Below, piece by piece: positions 51,790 to 61,214 of a stretch of 64,000 nt of DNA. Source of the stretch: JAOZTV01 sp965371805 (GTDB lineage Bacteria; Acidobacteriota; Aminicenantia; UBA2199); assembly GCA_965371805.1 (NCBI GenBank), contig CBDUZW010000018.1, forward strand, positions 1 to 64,000. The letters run 5' to 3'. Numbering within the stretch: the stretch's first letter is position 1; each line of letters starts with the position of its first letter. The notes below the pieces were generated by a model. That model saw only the letters and a program-made list of their open reading frames with translations, was not told where the DNA came from and did no database searches. The position numbers and the translations under genes are program-made.

Positions 51790-53946
51790 TTACTTTTCTT
51801 TATGTTTGGGATGAAAAATATAACCAGCTTTTTTGTCAATTATTACCACAGCAAGTCCTTCATGAAAATAGCCGGCAAAATCAAATTGAGGAAATATCTG
51901 CCATTGACCATAGGAGTTGACGTAACCCCATTTGCTATCCATTTTAACCGCAGCCAATCCTTCTGAAAATGGTTTAACTTCAGCATAATTGCGGATCGTA
52001 AACATGTCCCTATTGTCTTTATCCAGACATCCATAATTAAAATTATTTCTTCCAATATTTGATTTTTTTCGATACCATGCCAGGCCTTCTGAAAAATCTA
52101 AAGCATAGGCATATTCAGCTCTTTTCACTTCGAAACCTTTTCTATTTAGAAAACCAACATTTCCAAAAGCACCTACTTTATTAAGTTTTTTTGCTACTTT
52201 TGAAATGGCTAATTCCTTTTCTTTTGGCGATGTAATTTTATCAAACTGATGAATATTAAAATTCCTCGGTTTCTTTCTTTTTTTCAAAAATATAGCATGT
52301 CCATCGTGAAAACTAGTTATAGTCTCATAAGAAGGCTTAAGAATAAATTGTCCTTTTTTGTCAATAATTCCTCGTAGCCCACCCTGCTTTACAATAGCGA
52401 GACCTTCACTGAAACTATCCGCCATTTCAAATTGCGGTTCAATAGTAAATTTACCTGACTTATCAATATATCCGTATTGTCCATCTTTCATAACTGCGGC
52501 AACACCCTCTTCAAATACGTTTACTTTATTAAACTGTGGCTCAATTACAGTTTTACCCTTTGAGTTAATATAACCATATTTTGAAGATTCAGTTTCTCTA
52601 AAAAATAATAAATTTTCAGAAATAGAGGGAGCTAATTCAAAATAAGTACATTTAAAAAGAATATTACCTTTTTGATCTATCAAGCCCTTCTCTTTATTAT
52701 TGAAATCAACAATGGCAGCATTCTCATGAAAATCCTGTGCAGATTTATATTGAGTTGAAATGGCAATTTCACCTTTCTTATCAATATAACCGTATTTTCC
52801 ATTCTGCATAATTCTAGCCAGTCCGTTATAAAAGGAACCACACTTATCGAACCCGGGAGGGATTGCATATTTAAAAACTCCAGCCCCCTTTGACAATAAG
52901 AGTGCTATTGATTTTTTGTCACCAAAATCAGCGGCACGATTATAGTAGTATTTCTCATCATAGATACCATATTTGTTTAATGCCTTGCCTGCAATATGCA
53001 TTTCTGCTAATTTTCTATAATTTTGTGGATTTTTATGTGGATAATATTCGTATCCTTTTCTTGCTTTCTTCCAAGACTCAGTTGCCTTATCAAGGTTTTT
53101 TTCAACGCATTTTCCAGCAGCATAAAGATCACCAAGTATTAGATATGTGTCAGCAGCAAAACTATCGTAAGGACCTGCTTTTTCATATAGTTTGAGAGCT
53201 TCTTTGTATATTTTGTCTGCTTCTATTAGATCTGCGGGGCCACCCTTTCCAGTTTCAATAAGAGACCCGTACATAATCAAATTATCTATTGATTTTCTCT
53301 TTGTATATTTATATTCTGTTCGGGCCAGCTGATACATTTTTTCTGCTTTTTTGTGAGCTTGAGGATCGTTTATATCATTCTCCAGGTAGATAGCTGTATC
53401 AAGAAACGATGATGATAGTCCTCTTTTTTTTAACCTGTCATGAGTTTTTTTGGCAATTTTCATTATTTTAAAACCTTTAACTATTTGTTTATAATTACTC
53501 AGGTGATTTTTGGCAATCATGTCGATTATATTTGCTGCTATATCACATGCTTTCATGTAATCATTATAATTCGTATCAAGGAATGTTAGTTGGCTTGTAA
53601 TTTTCTTTAGTACTAAATGGCTTTTGCCAAGTAAATCAACAGATTTTTTATAGGCGTCATAACTGGATTTTGCTTCAATAATAGATCTGATTTTATTGTC
53701 AACATCTTTGTCTGATTCACCAATATAATCTTCGATTATATCTATCTCTTTCTTCGTTAATGGCCCCTCAAATTCTTCCTTTTTTACATATGTAAAAGGA
53801 CCAACTTTATCTATTTGTTTACCGATTGCTTTCAGCATCTGTCTGGAAATCTTTTTGCTATTTACAATTATTTTCGGTTTATTATTACATCCAACCATCA
53901 TTGCAACTATTAGTATAAGGACAAGCGAAATTATTTTTTTATTCAT
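51790..53946 (-). CDS. WG-repeat lipoprotein with TPR/Sel1-like N-terminal half
   Basis: A 718-residue lipoprotein: the signal peptide ends in a lipobox at MVGC (Cys20). The region from about 90 to 350 is helical with TPR/Sel1-like repeats (ADLIEADKIYKEALKLYEKAG, LDKATESWKKARKGYE). From about residue 360 there are at least seven WG repeats (YGYIDKKGEIAISTQYKSAQDF, KYGYINSKGKTVIEPQFNK, WGYVNSYGQWQIFPQFDFA). WG repeats are beta-structured and of unknown function. The gene has its own AGGAGG-type site and is flanked by the dispersed TGGTGCCAG motifs on both sides. Confidence 0.88.
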   Translation of the reverse strand: MNKKIISLVLILIVAMMVGCNNKPKIIVNSKKISRQMLKAIGKQIDKVGPFTYVKKEEFEGPLTKKEIDIIEDYIGESDKDVDNKIRSIIEAKSSYDAYKKSVDLLGKSHLVLKKITSQLTFLDTNYNDYMKACDIAANIIDMIAKNHLSNYKQIVKGFKIMKIAKKTHDRLKKRGLSSSFLDTAIYLENDINDPQAHKKAEKMYQLARTEYKYTKRKSIDNLIMYGSLIETGKGGPADLIEADKIYKEALKLYEKAGPYDSFAADTYLILGDLYAAGKCVEKNLDKATESWKKARKGYEYYPHKNPQNYRKLAEMHIAGKALNKYGIYDEKYYYNRAADFGDKKSIALLLSKGAGVFKYAIPPGFDKCGSFYNGLARIMQNGKYGYIDKKGEIAISTQYKSAQDFHENAAIVDFNNKEKGLIDQKGNILFKCTYFELAPSISENLLFFRETESSKYGYINSKGKTVIEPQFNKVNVFEEGVAAVMKDGQYGYIDKSGKFTIEPQFEMADSFSEGLAIVKQGGLRGIIDKKGQFILKPSYETITSFHDGHAIFLKKRKKPRNFNIHQFDKITSPKEKELAISKVAKKLNKVGAFGNVGFLNRKGFEVKRAEYAYALDFSEGLAWYRKKSNIGRNNFNYGCLDKDNRDMFTIRNYAEVKPFSEGLAAVKMDSKWGYVNSYGQWQIFPQFDFAGYFHEGLAVVIIDKKAGYIFHPKHKEK

Positions 53947-54016
53947 TCTTACAGCCTCCTGAGCTAAATATAAAATTGTTTTAATTAAAAAATTAACATA
54001 TTTAAATTATAACAGA

Positions 54017-54280
54017 ATGTGTGTAAAAAATCCACAAAAACCTCCCTGCCCTTACCAAAATGTGTTCTCAAGTATATTTTTGGTATTTTTGGTGCCAGAT
54101 ACAAGCTGTATAACTATAGAATTTGTTATTTGCGGTGGATTGGCTTCTGGCTATCACGGTGTTGAACATATGACAATGGATATAGATATTTCTCTGTGCT
54201 TTGAAGAGAAATTGAGATGGTTGTCCGAAGAAGCTGAAGGTATTTATAAAAAAAAACTTGACAATAAAAAACTCACCTGA
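54017..54280 (+). pseudogene. Remnant of a nucleotidyltransferase-like gene
   Basis: The 87-codon frame contains IEFVICGGLASGYHGVEHMT followed by MDIDISL. This is the GGLA...H...DIDI signature at the start of the DUF6036/nucleotidyltransferase-like antitoxin families. Only this stretch matches. The preceding residues and the tail (SEEAEGIYKKKLDNKK) do not continue the domain, and a dispersed TTTTTGGTGCCAGAT motif (54086-54100) cuts in just upstream. It appears to be a truncated fragment left in a repeat-rich region. Confidence 0.5.
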
Positions 54281-54286
54281 AGTAAG

Positions 54287-54475
54287 TTAATCTTTTTTTA
54301 ATGTTTTAACTTCCGGCAGGGTGACTGCCTGGGCGACAATTACCTCTTTTCCAGTATAGGTGCAGGATGGTGATCCATAGAGTATATAACCATCCTCTAT
54401 TAAATTTGAAATTCTTTCACAGAAACTGGAATCATCCGGTCCGGTAATGAGTCTATATTTTAATCTTCTATCCAT
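54287..54475 (-). CDS. DUF1737-family small protein
   Basis: A 62-residue protein matching the DUF1737 pattern: KYRLITGPDDSSFCERISNL then GYILYGSPSCTYTGKEVIVAQAV. The family covers short proteins of unknown function with a conserved G-(S/P)-P region. A GAGGAG-type site precedes the ATG at 54475. It is an isolated single gene between the repeat region and hemW. Confidence 0.85.
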   Translation of the reverse strand: MDRRLKYRLITGPDDSSFCERISNLIEDGYILYGSPSCTYTGKEVIVAQAVTLPEVKTLKKD

Positions 54476-54613
54476 CGGTAAACTCCTCTTTAGTTTTTTA
54501 CCATTTTTTTAGATTAATCTCAAGACATTCCCGGGTCATAAGTTACTATATTATCTCCTACTGAAGCACAGTGGAAAAAGCAGGGAGGTTTCTGCGGGAG
54601 TCTCTATATTGAA

Positions 54614-55672
54614 TTACCTGAAATAAGTTAAAATTTCATTAAGTAATAAAATCTTATCCGGAGAAACTGAGACGAAGTCTCTTGTTTGTTTCAAGATTTT
54701 TTCTTTCAGCAGTAGCTCCAGTTTATCTTTGTGTTTTGTAAAATATTTTTTTTCAATTCCTTCTGTTCTTCTGAGTCCCGTAATGATCATCCTTTCAACC
54801 GTATCATTCTCCCGTTTTTCCTTTATTGGTAGTTTTCCCTCTTCTATTAATTTACAATACTCATTCAAACTCTCTGTATTTTTATAGTCGATACCACTCT
54901 CAAATCCCGATGCAGAAACCCCAATCCCAATATAATCTCCACCCTTCCAATACTTATTATTATGAATAGATTCAAAGCCCTGGCGGGCGTAATTGGATAT
55001 TTCATATCGAAAGTATCCAAGTTTGTTCAGGATAGCTTCTGATTGAAAATATAGAGACTCATCATATATGTTTTCTGCTTCTGTTTCTTCCTTAACGCCC
55101 TCAAGCACATAGACAGAGAGATGAGGGATTCCAAAATCTTTTACTAAATTAAATCCTCTTGTTAAAGATTCTTTTGTCTGATCCGGCAAACCAATAATAA
55201 AGTCTGCATTGACGTTTCCAAATCCGGCTTTTTTTGCATCCTCTATGACTGAAACCGATAATTCTGCACTATGATTTCTTTTTAAAAATTTCAGGTCCCC
55301 CGGTTCAAAAGACTGGGTCCCGATACTGATCCTGTTAAAGCCGGCATCCTTAAAAAACTTTAATTTTTTCAAATCTGCATCTTCGGGATTTATTTCAATA
55401 GTCGTTTCACAGGAATCATTGATTGTGAAATTTTCTGAAATTGATTTAAAGATTCTGCGAATCCCTTCAGAGTCAATCAATCCGGGAGATCCACCTCCAA
55501 AATAGATTGTATCAATGGTTGTGCTTTTATCACTTTTTAAACTCAGTTCCATTAACAGGGATGAGATGTATCTCTCTGATAAATCCCGGTCAAATTTTTG
55601 CTTTGTAAAATGGCAATAAAAACAGACCCTTTTGCAAAAGGGAAAATGAATATATAATCCTGAAGTTTTCAT
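54614..55672 (-). CDS. hemW: HemW-type radical SAM protein (coproporphyrinogen oxidase-like)
   Basis: A 352-residue radical SAM protein with Cys13, Cys17 and Cys20 in FCKRVCFYCHF, then DTIYFGGGSPGLI, TTIEINPED, NRISIGTQSFEPGDLKFLKR and NADFIIGLPDQTKESL, and a C-terminal HemN_C-like domain. The CxxxCxxC spacing and length fit HemW, a heme chaperone, rather than the longer HemN oxidase. Other haem genes are absent here. It precedes nothing obvious downstream and follows cysS on the same strand. Confidence 0.88.
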   Translation of the reverse strand: MKTSGLYIHFPFCKRVCFYCHFTKQKFDRDLSERYISSLLMELSLKSDKSTTIDTIYFGGGSPGLIDSEGIRRIFKSISENFTINDSCETTIEINPEDADLKKLKFFKDAGFNRISIGTQSFEPGDLKFLKRNHSAELSVSVIEDAKKAGFGNVNADFIIGLPDQTKESLTRGFNLVKDFGIPHLSVYVLEGVKEETEAENIYDESLYFQSEAILNKLGYFRYEISNYARQGFESIHNNKYWKGGDYIGIGVSASGFESGIDYKNTESLNEYCKLIEEGKLPIKEKRENDTVERMIITGLRRTEGIEKKYFTKHKDKLELLLKEKILKQTRDFVSVSPDKILLLNEILTYFR

Positions 55673-55734
55673 TAAATTATAATTGATCCATTAAGCATGA
55701 GGAAGATATTTGTGGAGCGTGCCCCGTAATTATT

Positions 55735-57132
55735 TTACTTCTCAATTTTCCAGCGCACTCCGTCTACAGTATCGATCAGAATAATCTTCTCTTTTTTTAA
55801 GTCATCTCTTATCTGATCCGCTCTGGCAAAGTCCTTGTTCTTACGGGCCTCGTTTCGCTCATTTATGAGTTTTTCAATCCGTTCATCCAGATTATCTGTT
55901 TCCGGTTCCTCAGATTTAATAACACCCAGAACTGAATTTATTCTATCAACAAAGTTTAAAATTTCCTTAACATCATCCTGTTTAAGATCATTGATTTTCC
56001 GGTTTATTTCATGGATAAATTCGAAGAAAGAGCCAAGAGCTCCGGCGATATTCAGATCATCATCCATGTTTTCTTTAAAGGATTTTTCCTTGTCGGTAAT
56101 AACCGACATTATCTCTTCTGATTTTCCTGCTTTCGGTTTTAAGCCTTTTAAGATGAAGAGAAATTCATTAATTCTCCTCAATGATTTTCTGGCATTTGAT
56201 AAACCTTCAAATGTGAAATTCAATAATTTTCTATAATGGGAAGACATCAGTAAATATCTAATCTCCATTGGGTCATACCCTTTATCTGTTAGATCTTTCA
56301 GTGTGAAAAAGTTCTTTAATGATTTAGACATTTTTTTATTATCTACAACAAGATGCTGGCAATGGAGCCAATAATTTACAAATTTTTCATTTGTGGTACA
56401 TTCTGCCTGGGCAATCTCGTTTTCATGATGGGGGAATATCAGGTCCACACCACCGATATGGATGTCAAAATGATTGCCAAGATATTTGGTGCTCATGGCT
56501 GAACATTCTAAATGCCATCCGGGTCTTCCATCTCCGAATTCAGTTTCCCAATAATGCTCTTTTCCCTTTCTTTCCTTCCATAAAACAAAATCCTGAACAT
56601 TGTTTTTGTCATACTCATCCTTGTCCACACTTACGCCGACTCTCAGGTTTTCCTTTGTTATATTTGCCAGTTTTCCATATGTGTCAAACTTTTCAATATT
56701 AAAATAAACGGAGTCACCTTTCTTATATGCAAACTCTTTTTTAAGTAATGTCGAGACCATGTCTTTCATCTCTTCAATATGTTCGGTTGCCTTTGGATAG
56801 ACGTCTGCTTTCATAATATTCAGGTTGTCCAGATCATTGAAAAAGGATTCGGTATGTTCCTTTGTGATCTCCTGAATGGAGACATTCTGATCTAATGCTT
56901 TTTTGATTATTTTATCATCAATGTCGGTAATATTCATTACATGTTTTACATTATATCCTGAATATATAAGATACCGCTTTACGATATCCTGAAAGGTATT
57001 AGAACGGAAATTTCCGATATGTGCACTGTCATATACTGTTGGACCGCACATATATAAACCCACCTTTCCTTCATTGATCTCTTTAAACGGTTCAATCGTA
57101 TTTGTTAAGGTATTATATAGTTTTAATCCCAT
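55735..57132 (-). CDS. cysS: Cysteinyl-tRNA synthetase
   Basis: A class I synthetase of 465 residues if started at ATG 57132 (MGLKLYNTLTNTIEPF), with GGAG eight bases upstream. The longer frame to 57159 runs into the methyltransferase gene. It has MCGPTVYDSAHIGNFRSN (HIGH-type motif and zinc Cys), the zinc-site segments WHLECSAMSTKYLG and FPHHENEIAQAE, and KMSKSLKNFFTLKD (KMSKS loop). A DALR-like C-terminal region follows. It attaches cysteine to tRNA-Cys. It is 3 bp downstream of the trmJ-like gene and the two are surely cotranscribed. Confidence 0.96.
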   Translation of the reverse strand: MGLKLYNTLTNTIEPFKEINEGKVGLYMCGPTVYDSAHIGNFRSNTFQDIVKRYLIYSGYNVKHVMNITDIDDKIIKKALDQNVSIQEITKEHTESFFNDLDNLNIMKADVYPKATEHIEEMKDMVSTLLKKEFAYKKGDSVYFNIEKFDTYGKLANITKENLRVGVSVDKDEYDKNNVQDFVLWKERKGKEHYWETEFGDGRPGWHLECSAMSTKYLGNHFDIHIGGVDLIFPHHENEIAQAECTTNEKFVNYWLHCQHLVVDNKKMSKSLKNFFTLKDLTDKGYDPMEIRYLLMSSHYRKLLNFTFEGLSNARKSLRRINEFLFILKGLKPKAGKSEEIMSVITDKEKSFKENMDDDLNIAGALGSFFEFIHEINRKINDLKQDDVKEILNFVDRINSVLGVIKSEEPETDNLDERIEKLINERNEARKNKDFARADQIRDDLKKEKIILIDTVDGVRWKIEK

Positions 57133-57134
57133 GG

Positions 57135-57881
57135 TCATTTCTCCATTTTTATATTGCATTTATCATTGGCGAACCATCTTACCTGCTTGCAGATCCTGTC
57201 AAATACAGCAATATCAGCATTTGTCCAATGCGTACGGTTAAGTGTTCTCTTTATTGATTGAAAAAATAATCCTTTTTCCTCTTCAACAAAATCCATTGAT
57301 TTCATCAAGTTCCAGATATTATCATTTAAGCGTTCGAAATTATCTTTTTCTGCCATAGGGGGGAGTTTAGGTGTTTTTGAGTTCCCAATAAATTCCTTAT
57401 AAATGTCATAAACAGTTACCATTACAGCCTGAGATAAATTAAGGGATGGATATGAAACTGCAGAAGGAATATTAATGTAGTAATTAGCAAGCAGTGCTTC
57501 CTCTATGGTTACTCCTGATTCTTCTCTTCCGAAAACAATTGCAACTTTCTCTATATTAAGTCTTTCAACGACTATTTTAGCTGCATCCGGAGGGATTAAA
57601 AAGTCCTTTTTCCATTTTCCTTTTTTTGAAGTGGCAATAAAAACAAGGGATATATCTTTTATGGCCTCTTTCAGGGTGGGGTATTCTTCACTATTTTCAA
57701 TTATTTCCTGGGATCTATAACCCAGTTTTCTCTGCTGGTCATCTTGTCTATAATCAACCGGGTTTACCAGTCTTAAATGAGAAACCCCCATATTTTTCAT
57801 TGCCCGGACTGCAGAGCCAATATTGCCGGCATTTTTAGGTTCAACCATTATAACGTATAAATTATCCAGATTATTTTTCAT
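57135..57881 (-). CDS. trmJ: TrmJ-like SPOUT RNA methyltransferase
   Basis: A 248-residue SpoU/TrmH-superfamily protein with the knotted SAM-binding motifs: VEPKNAGNIGSAVRAMKNMG (motif 1), IVFGREESGVTIEEALLANY (motif 2) and SYPSLNLSQAVMVTVYDIY (motif 3). The C-terminal helical tail matches TrmJ, which methylates ribose 32 of tRNAs. The symbol is a best guess within the TrmH family; a YfiF-like or rRNA target cannot be excluded. It precedes cysS with a 3-bp gap, a pairing that fits tRNA metabolism. Confidence 0.85.
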   Translation of the reverse strand: MKNNLDNLYVIMVEPKNAGNIGSAVRAMKNMGVSHLRLVNPVDYRQDDQQRKLGYRSQEIIENSEEYPTLKEAIKDISLVFIATSKKGKWKKDFLIPPDAAKIVVERLNIEKVAIVFGREESGVTIEEALLANYYINIPSAVSYPSLNLSQAVMVTVYDIYKEFIGNSKTPKLPPMAEKDNFERLNDNIWNLMKSMDFVEEEKGLFFQSIKRTLNRTHWTNADIAVFDRICKQVRWFANDKCNIKMEK

Positions 57882-58003
57882 TATTATTTTTCCTTTTGAT
57901 TAACTATTATTATAAATTATATTATAAGATCATATATTTATGCAAATTAAGACAGATAAAGGGAAATTGATTTCACAAGCGGTTGTGAGGTTTGCGCTGC
58001 GTC

Positions 58004-58031
58004 TTATCCACCGATACATTATGGTGGATAA
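58004..58031. other. Hairpin built from two DnaA-box-like sequences
   Basis: TTATCCACC (58004-58012) and its inverse GGTGGATAA (58023-58031) form a perfect 9-bp stem around a 10-nt loop. Each arm matches the DnaA box TTATCCACA at eight of nine positions. It lies ten bases after the stop of the minus-strand P-loop gene, in a patch richer in G+C than its surroundings. A simple transcript-end hairpin is the plainer explanation, though it lacks a U-run. Confidence 0.45.
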
Positions 58032-58041
58032 AGAAAACAAG

Positions 58042-59055
58042 TTAATTTTTAGAAAGTTCGGAGAGTGTTTTTAGTGCATCTGACAAGCCGTCGTGTATCT
58101 TATCAACATCCTCTTCTTTCCAGCTTGAACTATCTTCTCTGACAAATGTAGTTAGATCATTTCTATTATCAAATTTTGCGATTGGAATATTCCAGATCTT
58201 TGTATCATAAACCATTTTTCCATTTCCATCATCAACTTCAACATATCTTTCAACGCTAACGGTATCCGGTTTTTTTGATAAGTCTATCAAATAATTCATA
58301 TCATCACATCCGTATTCGCCTAACATTACTTCAAGCGGGACACCATGGTGCAGAATTGAACTCTGTCCATCCGGTTTTGCCCTTTCGTAATTCTTTTTCC
58401 TTGACTCTTCCGGAGTAACCCATACGTAGAGTATAGAAGCATTGGCCAGTATTTCTGATGACAGTTCTGATAGAGTATATTGATACCCCTGAGGTGGTGT
58501 TAATGGGAATGCAGATCCGTTAGCTCCGCCTCTTGCCATTTCAATTACAACCGTTTTGCCCTCTTTGTTTTGAGCTGAAACTTCATTTTTTTCATTAAGA
58601 TGTTCCCTGGTCTCTTCTTCCATAACTTTTGCAATCTCCATTCTTACTCCGTATGGAATTTCAGCTAAAGCTCTTTCCAGTCCCACCTTCTCTCTCGCTC
58701 TATCCAGTCTGTCGAAAAGGTAGTTTGCGGCAGAATCCGTTTTTATGACATTGTTTATTAAAAGATCTTCATAATCCTCATTTAACAGGTGGACAAGAGT
58801 TCCCCATTCAAAATTATCATTGAAAGGTCTTGTTGCTCCTTTATAGAATACATATTCAAACCCTCTCTTATATAGCTCATCATCTATCCTATGCATAAAA
58901 TGAACATATGGGTAATCATCTAATTGAAGTGTCGGACCCATATGCATATCTTCTACACATTGTTGAGGCGTCAAACTTGCCATATATTTCCTTACTTCAG
59001 ATTTTCCTGAAGCTGGTAATGCCAGTAGTAATACTGTATCTAAAGTTTTTCCCAT
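58042..59055 (-). CDS. P-loop kinase-like protein of unknown function
   Basis: A 337-residue cytosolic protein with a Walker A-type LLLALPASGKSEVRKY near the N-terminus (A-x4-GKS at about 12-19). Kinase-like features follow: QLDDYPYVHFMHRIDDELYKRGFEY, TVVIEMARGGANG and ILYVWVTPEESRKKNYERAKPDGQ. It probably transfers phosphate to a small molecule, but I recognise no named family. It is divergently transcribed from the PEPCK gene across 209 bp and has its own good promoter. The AAGGAG site supports ATG 59055. Confidence 0.75.
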   Translation of the reverse strand: MGKTLDTVLLLALPASGKSEVRKYMASLTPQQCVEDMHMGPTLQLDDYPYVHFMHRIDDELYKRGFEYVFYKGATRPFNDNFEWGTLVHLLNEDYEDLLINNVIKTDSAANYLFDRLDRAREKVGLERALAEIPYGVRMEIAKVMEEETREHLNEKNEVSAQNKEGKTVVIEMARGGANGSAFPLTPPQGYQYTLSELSSEILANASILYVWVTPEESRKKNYERAKPDGQSSILHHGVPLEVMLGEYGCDDMNYLIDLSKKPDTVSVERYVEVDDGNGKMVYDTKIWNIPIAKFDNRNDLTTFVREDSSSWKEEDVDKIHDGLSDALKTLSELSKN

Positions 59056-59099
59056 TATTTTCTCCTTAATTACAAATAAATATTTAAGTATTATGATAT

Positions 59100-59128
59100 A
59101 TATTAGAGAAACGAGTTAATTTTGTCAA
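59100..59128 (-). promoter_or_regulatory. Promoter of the P-loop protein gene
   Basis: On the minus strand TTGACA (59128-59123), a 17-bp spacer and TAATAT (59105-59100) lie about 45 bp upstream of ATG 59055. This is a near-consensus sigma-70 promoter. Confidence 0.75.
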
Positions 59129-59264
59129 GTTTTAACAATTAATCTATAAGTGTAAATAGTCATCAAATTTAATTGAAAAAATAATTTGAATATGATAATC
59201 TCTTGATTAAATTTATTATTAGATTTAGTATGTAACATTAATAGATTAAAAGGAGGTATTTAAA

Positions 59265-61214
59265 ATGTTAGAATTGAAAAAAGGTGTAGATATTTTAGCT
59301 GAGGTTGGAGGTGTCAAAACTTCAGATGAAGCTAATGCAGTTTTTGAAAAAATCATGGATAGCGAAACATTGGAAAAACTTTCTAAAATTAAAAATGAAG
59401 AGGCACGTATTAAAATAGCAAATGCAATTTCTATGTGTGAACCAAAAAGTGTTTTTATAGATACCGGTTCTGCTGAAGATGTACAAAAAATCCGTGAGAT
59501 GAGTCTGGAAAAAGGTGAAGAGAGAAAGTTGGCTATGAAAGATCATACTATCCACTATGATCTTCCTCAGGATCAGGCACGTCTTGTTAAACAGACTTTT
59601 TATATTGTAAATGAAGACGAGAAAATCTCTAGTCTCCAGAAATTTGTAAAACGTGATGAAGGTCTCTCTTATGTAAAAGAATATATGAAAGGAATTATGA
59701 AAGGCAAAGTTTTAATGATTGGATTCTTTTCCCGTGGCCCAATAGGAGCTCAGGGTGCTGTACCTGCGATAGAGATGTCAAGCTCTACTTATGTAATGCA
59801 TTCTGCTGATATACTTTACAGAAATTGTTTTGAAAGTTTTGATAAAGAAGTTGAAAGAAAAGGGATTTTTTATACAAATGTTCATGCTGAAGGTCCTAAC
59901 CGTCCTGAAGATGTGCCGAATGCAAGAATTTTCATGGACAGAAGCTGGTTTACTACATTTTCTACCTTCTGTACTTATGCAGGTAATACATTGCTTCTTA
60001 AAAAAGGAAATCACCGTTTTACGGTTGATTACTCGACTTATTATAAGGTTGAAGAGGAAATTTCCGAACATATGTTTATTACAGGTATGACAGGTCCCGG
60101 TGGCCGTAAAACATACTTTGCCGGTGCTGCTCCTTCCGGTTGCGGGAAAACGACAACTGCTATGGTCGGTACCGATTTTATCGGTGATGATCTGGCACAA
60201 TTATGGATTGCAGATGATGGAACACTTAGAGGGGTTACTCCTGAAAAGGGCATCTTCGGTATTGTTAGGGATGTCAATAAAGAGGGAGATCCATATCTGA
60301 TGAAATGCTTACGGGAAGAGGGAACAGAAGTTATATTTTCAAATGTTTTAGTTGATGAAAATGATGTCCCTCATTGGGTTGGCAATGGCGAAAAAACACC
60401 TGAAAAAGGAATTAATTATCAGGGAGAATGGAACTCTGATATGGTAGATATTGATATGTCACATAAAAATTCCCGTTGTACCCTGGTTTGTACGGCAATT
60501 GCAAATCACAATTCAGAAGCTGCTGAAAGTCCAGACGGTGTTCCTATAAAAGTTATAACATATTCCGGCCGTGATGCTGATACTATGCCTCCGGTCTGGG
60601 TTGCAAAGAATGCAGATGATGGTGTTGTTATCGGTGCTTCAATTGTTTCAAAGGCTACTGCTACAGAGATTGGATCTACCGGTGTTAAAAGACAGCCCTG
60701 GGCAAACGCTCCCTTTATTCCCGGTGCATTAGCAGACTATATGGATGCCCAATTTAAATTTTTTAACTCTTCAAAATACAGTGAGGGAAACCGTCCTGTT
60801 ATATCCGGTCTTAACTATTTCTTAACTCATGAAAACAGAGGCGGAAAGGGAAGCGCACTCCTTGGAGAAAAGAGAGATGTAAAAATCTGGTTAGGCTGGC
60901 TGGAGCTTTACGCAAATGGTGAAATTGATGCTATTGACACACCTATTGGTATGCTGCCGAAGTATGAGGATCTTAAAAGGATGTTTAAAGAAGATATTGA
61001 TAAGGAGTATTCAAAAGAACTTTATAATAAGCAGTTTTCTTTATACATTGACAATATATTACAACGGATCGATCTTCAAAAAGAAGCGTATGGCAAAGAG
61101 GAAAATCTTCCGCCACAACTTTTTAAAATCTATGATGCTCAAAAAAGTGGTCTGGAAACGTTAAAAGCGAAGTATGGAGCAGTCGTTACACCTGAGCAAC
61201 TTATAGAAGGATAA
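59265..61214 (+). CDS. Phosphoenolpyruvate carboxykinase (GTP-type), divergent
   Basis: A 649-residue PEPCK-family enzyme that interconverts oxaloacetate and phosphoenolpyruvate. It has FSRGPIGAQGAVPAIEMSSSTYV (substrate loop), kinase-1 P-loop AAPSGCGKTTTAM with Cys293 and Lys295, the metal-binding GDDLAQLWIADDG, and ENRGGKGSALLGEKRDVKIWLGWLELY near the C-terminus. The GTP-type layout is clear, but the P-loop and substrate loop differ from the usual GTP-enzyme sequences, so it is a deep-branching member. AAAAGGAGG precedes the ATG, and a hairpin terminator lies 30 bp after the stop. Confidence 0.88.
   Translation: MLELKKGVDILAEVGGVKTSDEANAVFEKIMDSETLEKLSKIKNEEARIKIANAISMCEPKSVFIDTGSAEDVQKIREMSLEKGEERKLAMKDHTIHYDLPQDQARLVKQTFYIVNEDEKISSLQKFVKRDEGLSYVKEYMKGIMKGKVLMIGFFSRGPIGAQGAVPAIEMSSSTYVMHSADILYRNCFESFDKEVERKGIFYTNVHAEGPNRPEDVPNARIFMDRSWFTTFSTFCTYAGNTLLLKKGNHRFTVDYSTYYKVEEEISEHMFITGMTGPGGRKTYFAGAAPSGCGKTTTAMVGTDFIGDDLAQLWIADDGTLRGVTPEKGIFGIVRDVNKEGDPYLMKCLREEGTEVIFSNVLVDENDVPHWVGNGEKTPEKGINYQGEWNSDMVDIDMSHKNSRCTLVCTAIANHNSEAAESPDGVPIKVITYSGRDADTMPPVWVAKNADDGVVIGASIVSKATATEIGSTGVKRQPWANAPFIPGALADYMDAQFKFFNSSKYSEGNRPVISGLNYFLTHENRGGKGSALLGEKRDVKIWLGWLELYANGEIDAIDTPIGMLPKYEDLKRMFKEDIDKEYSKELYNKQFSLYIDNILQRIDLQKEAYGKEENLPPQLFKIYDAQKSGLETLKAKYGAVVTPEQLIEG

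Noticed and set aside
58004..58031. Replication origin based on DnaA-box-like words
   Set aside because: Only two imperfect boxes are present, with no cluster, no A+T-rich unwinding stretch between boxes and no dnaA, dnaN or similar neighbours.
59778..60300. Frames inside the PEPCK gene on both strands
   Set aside because: They lie fully within a well-supported family gene and show no family features of their own.
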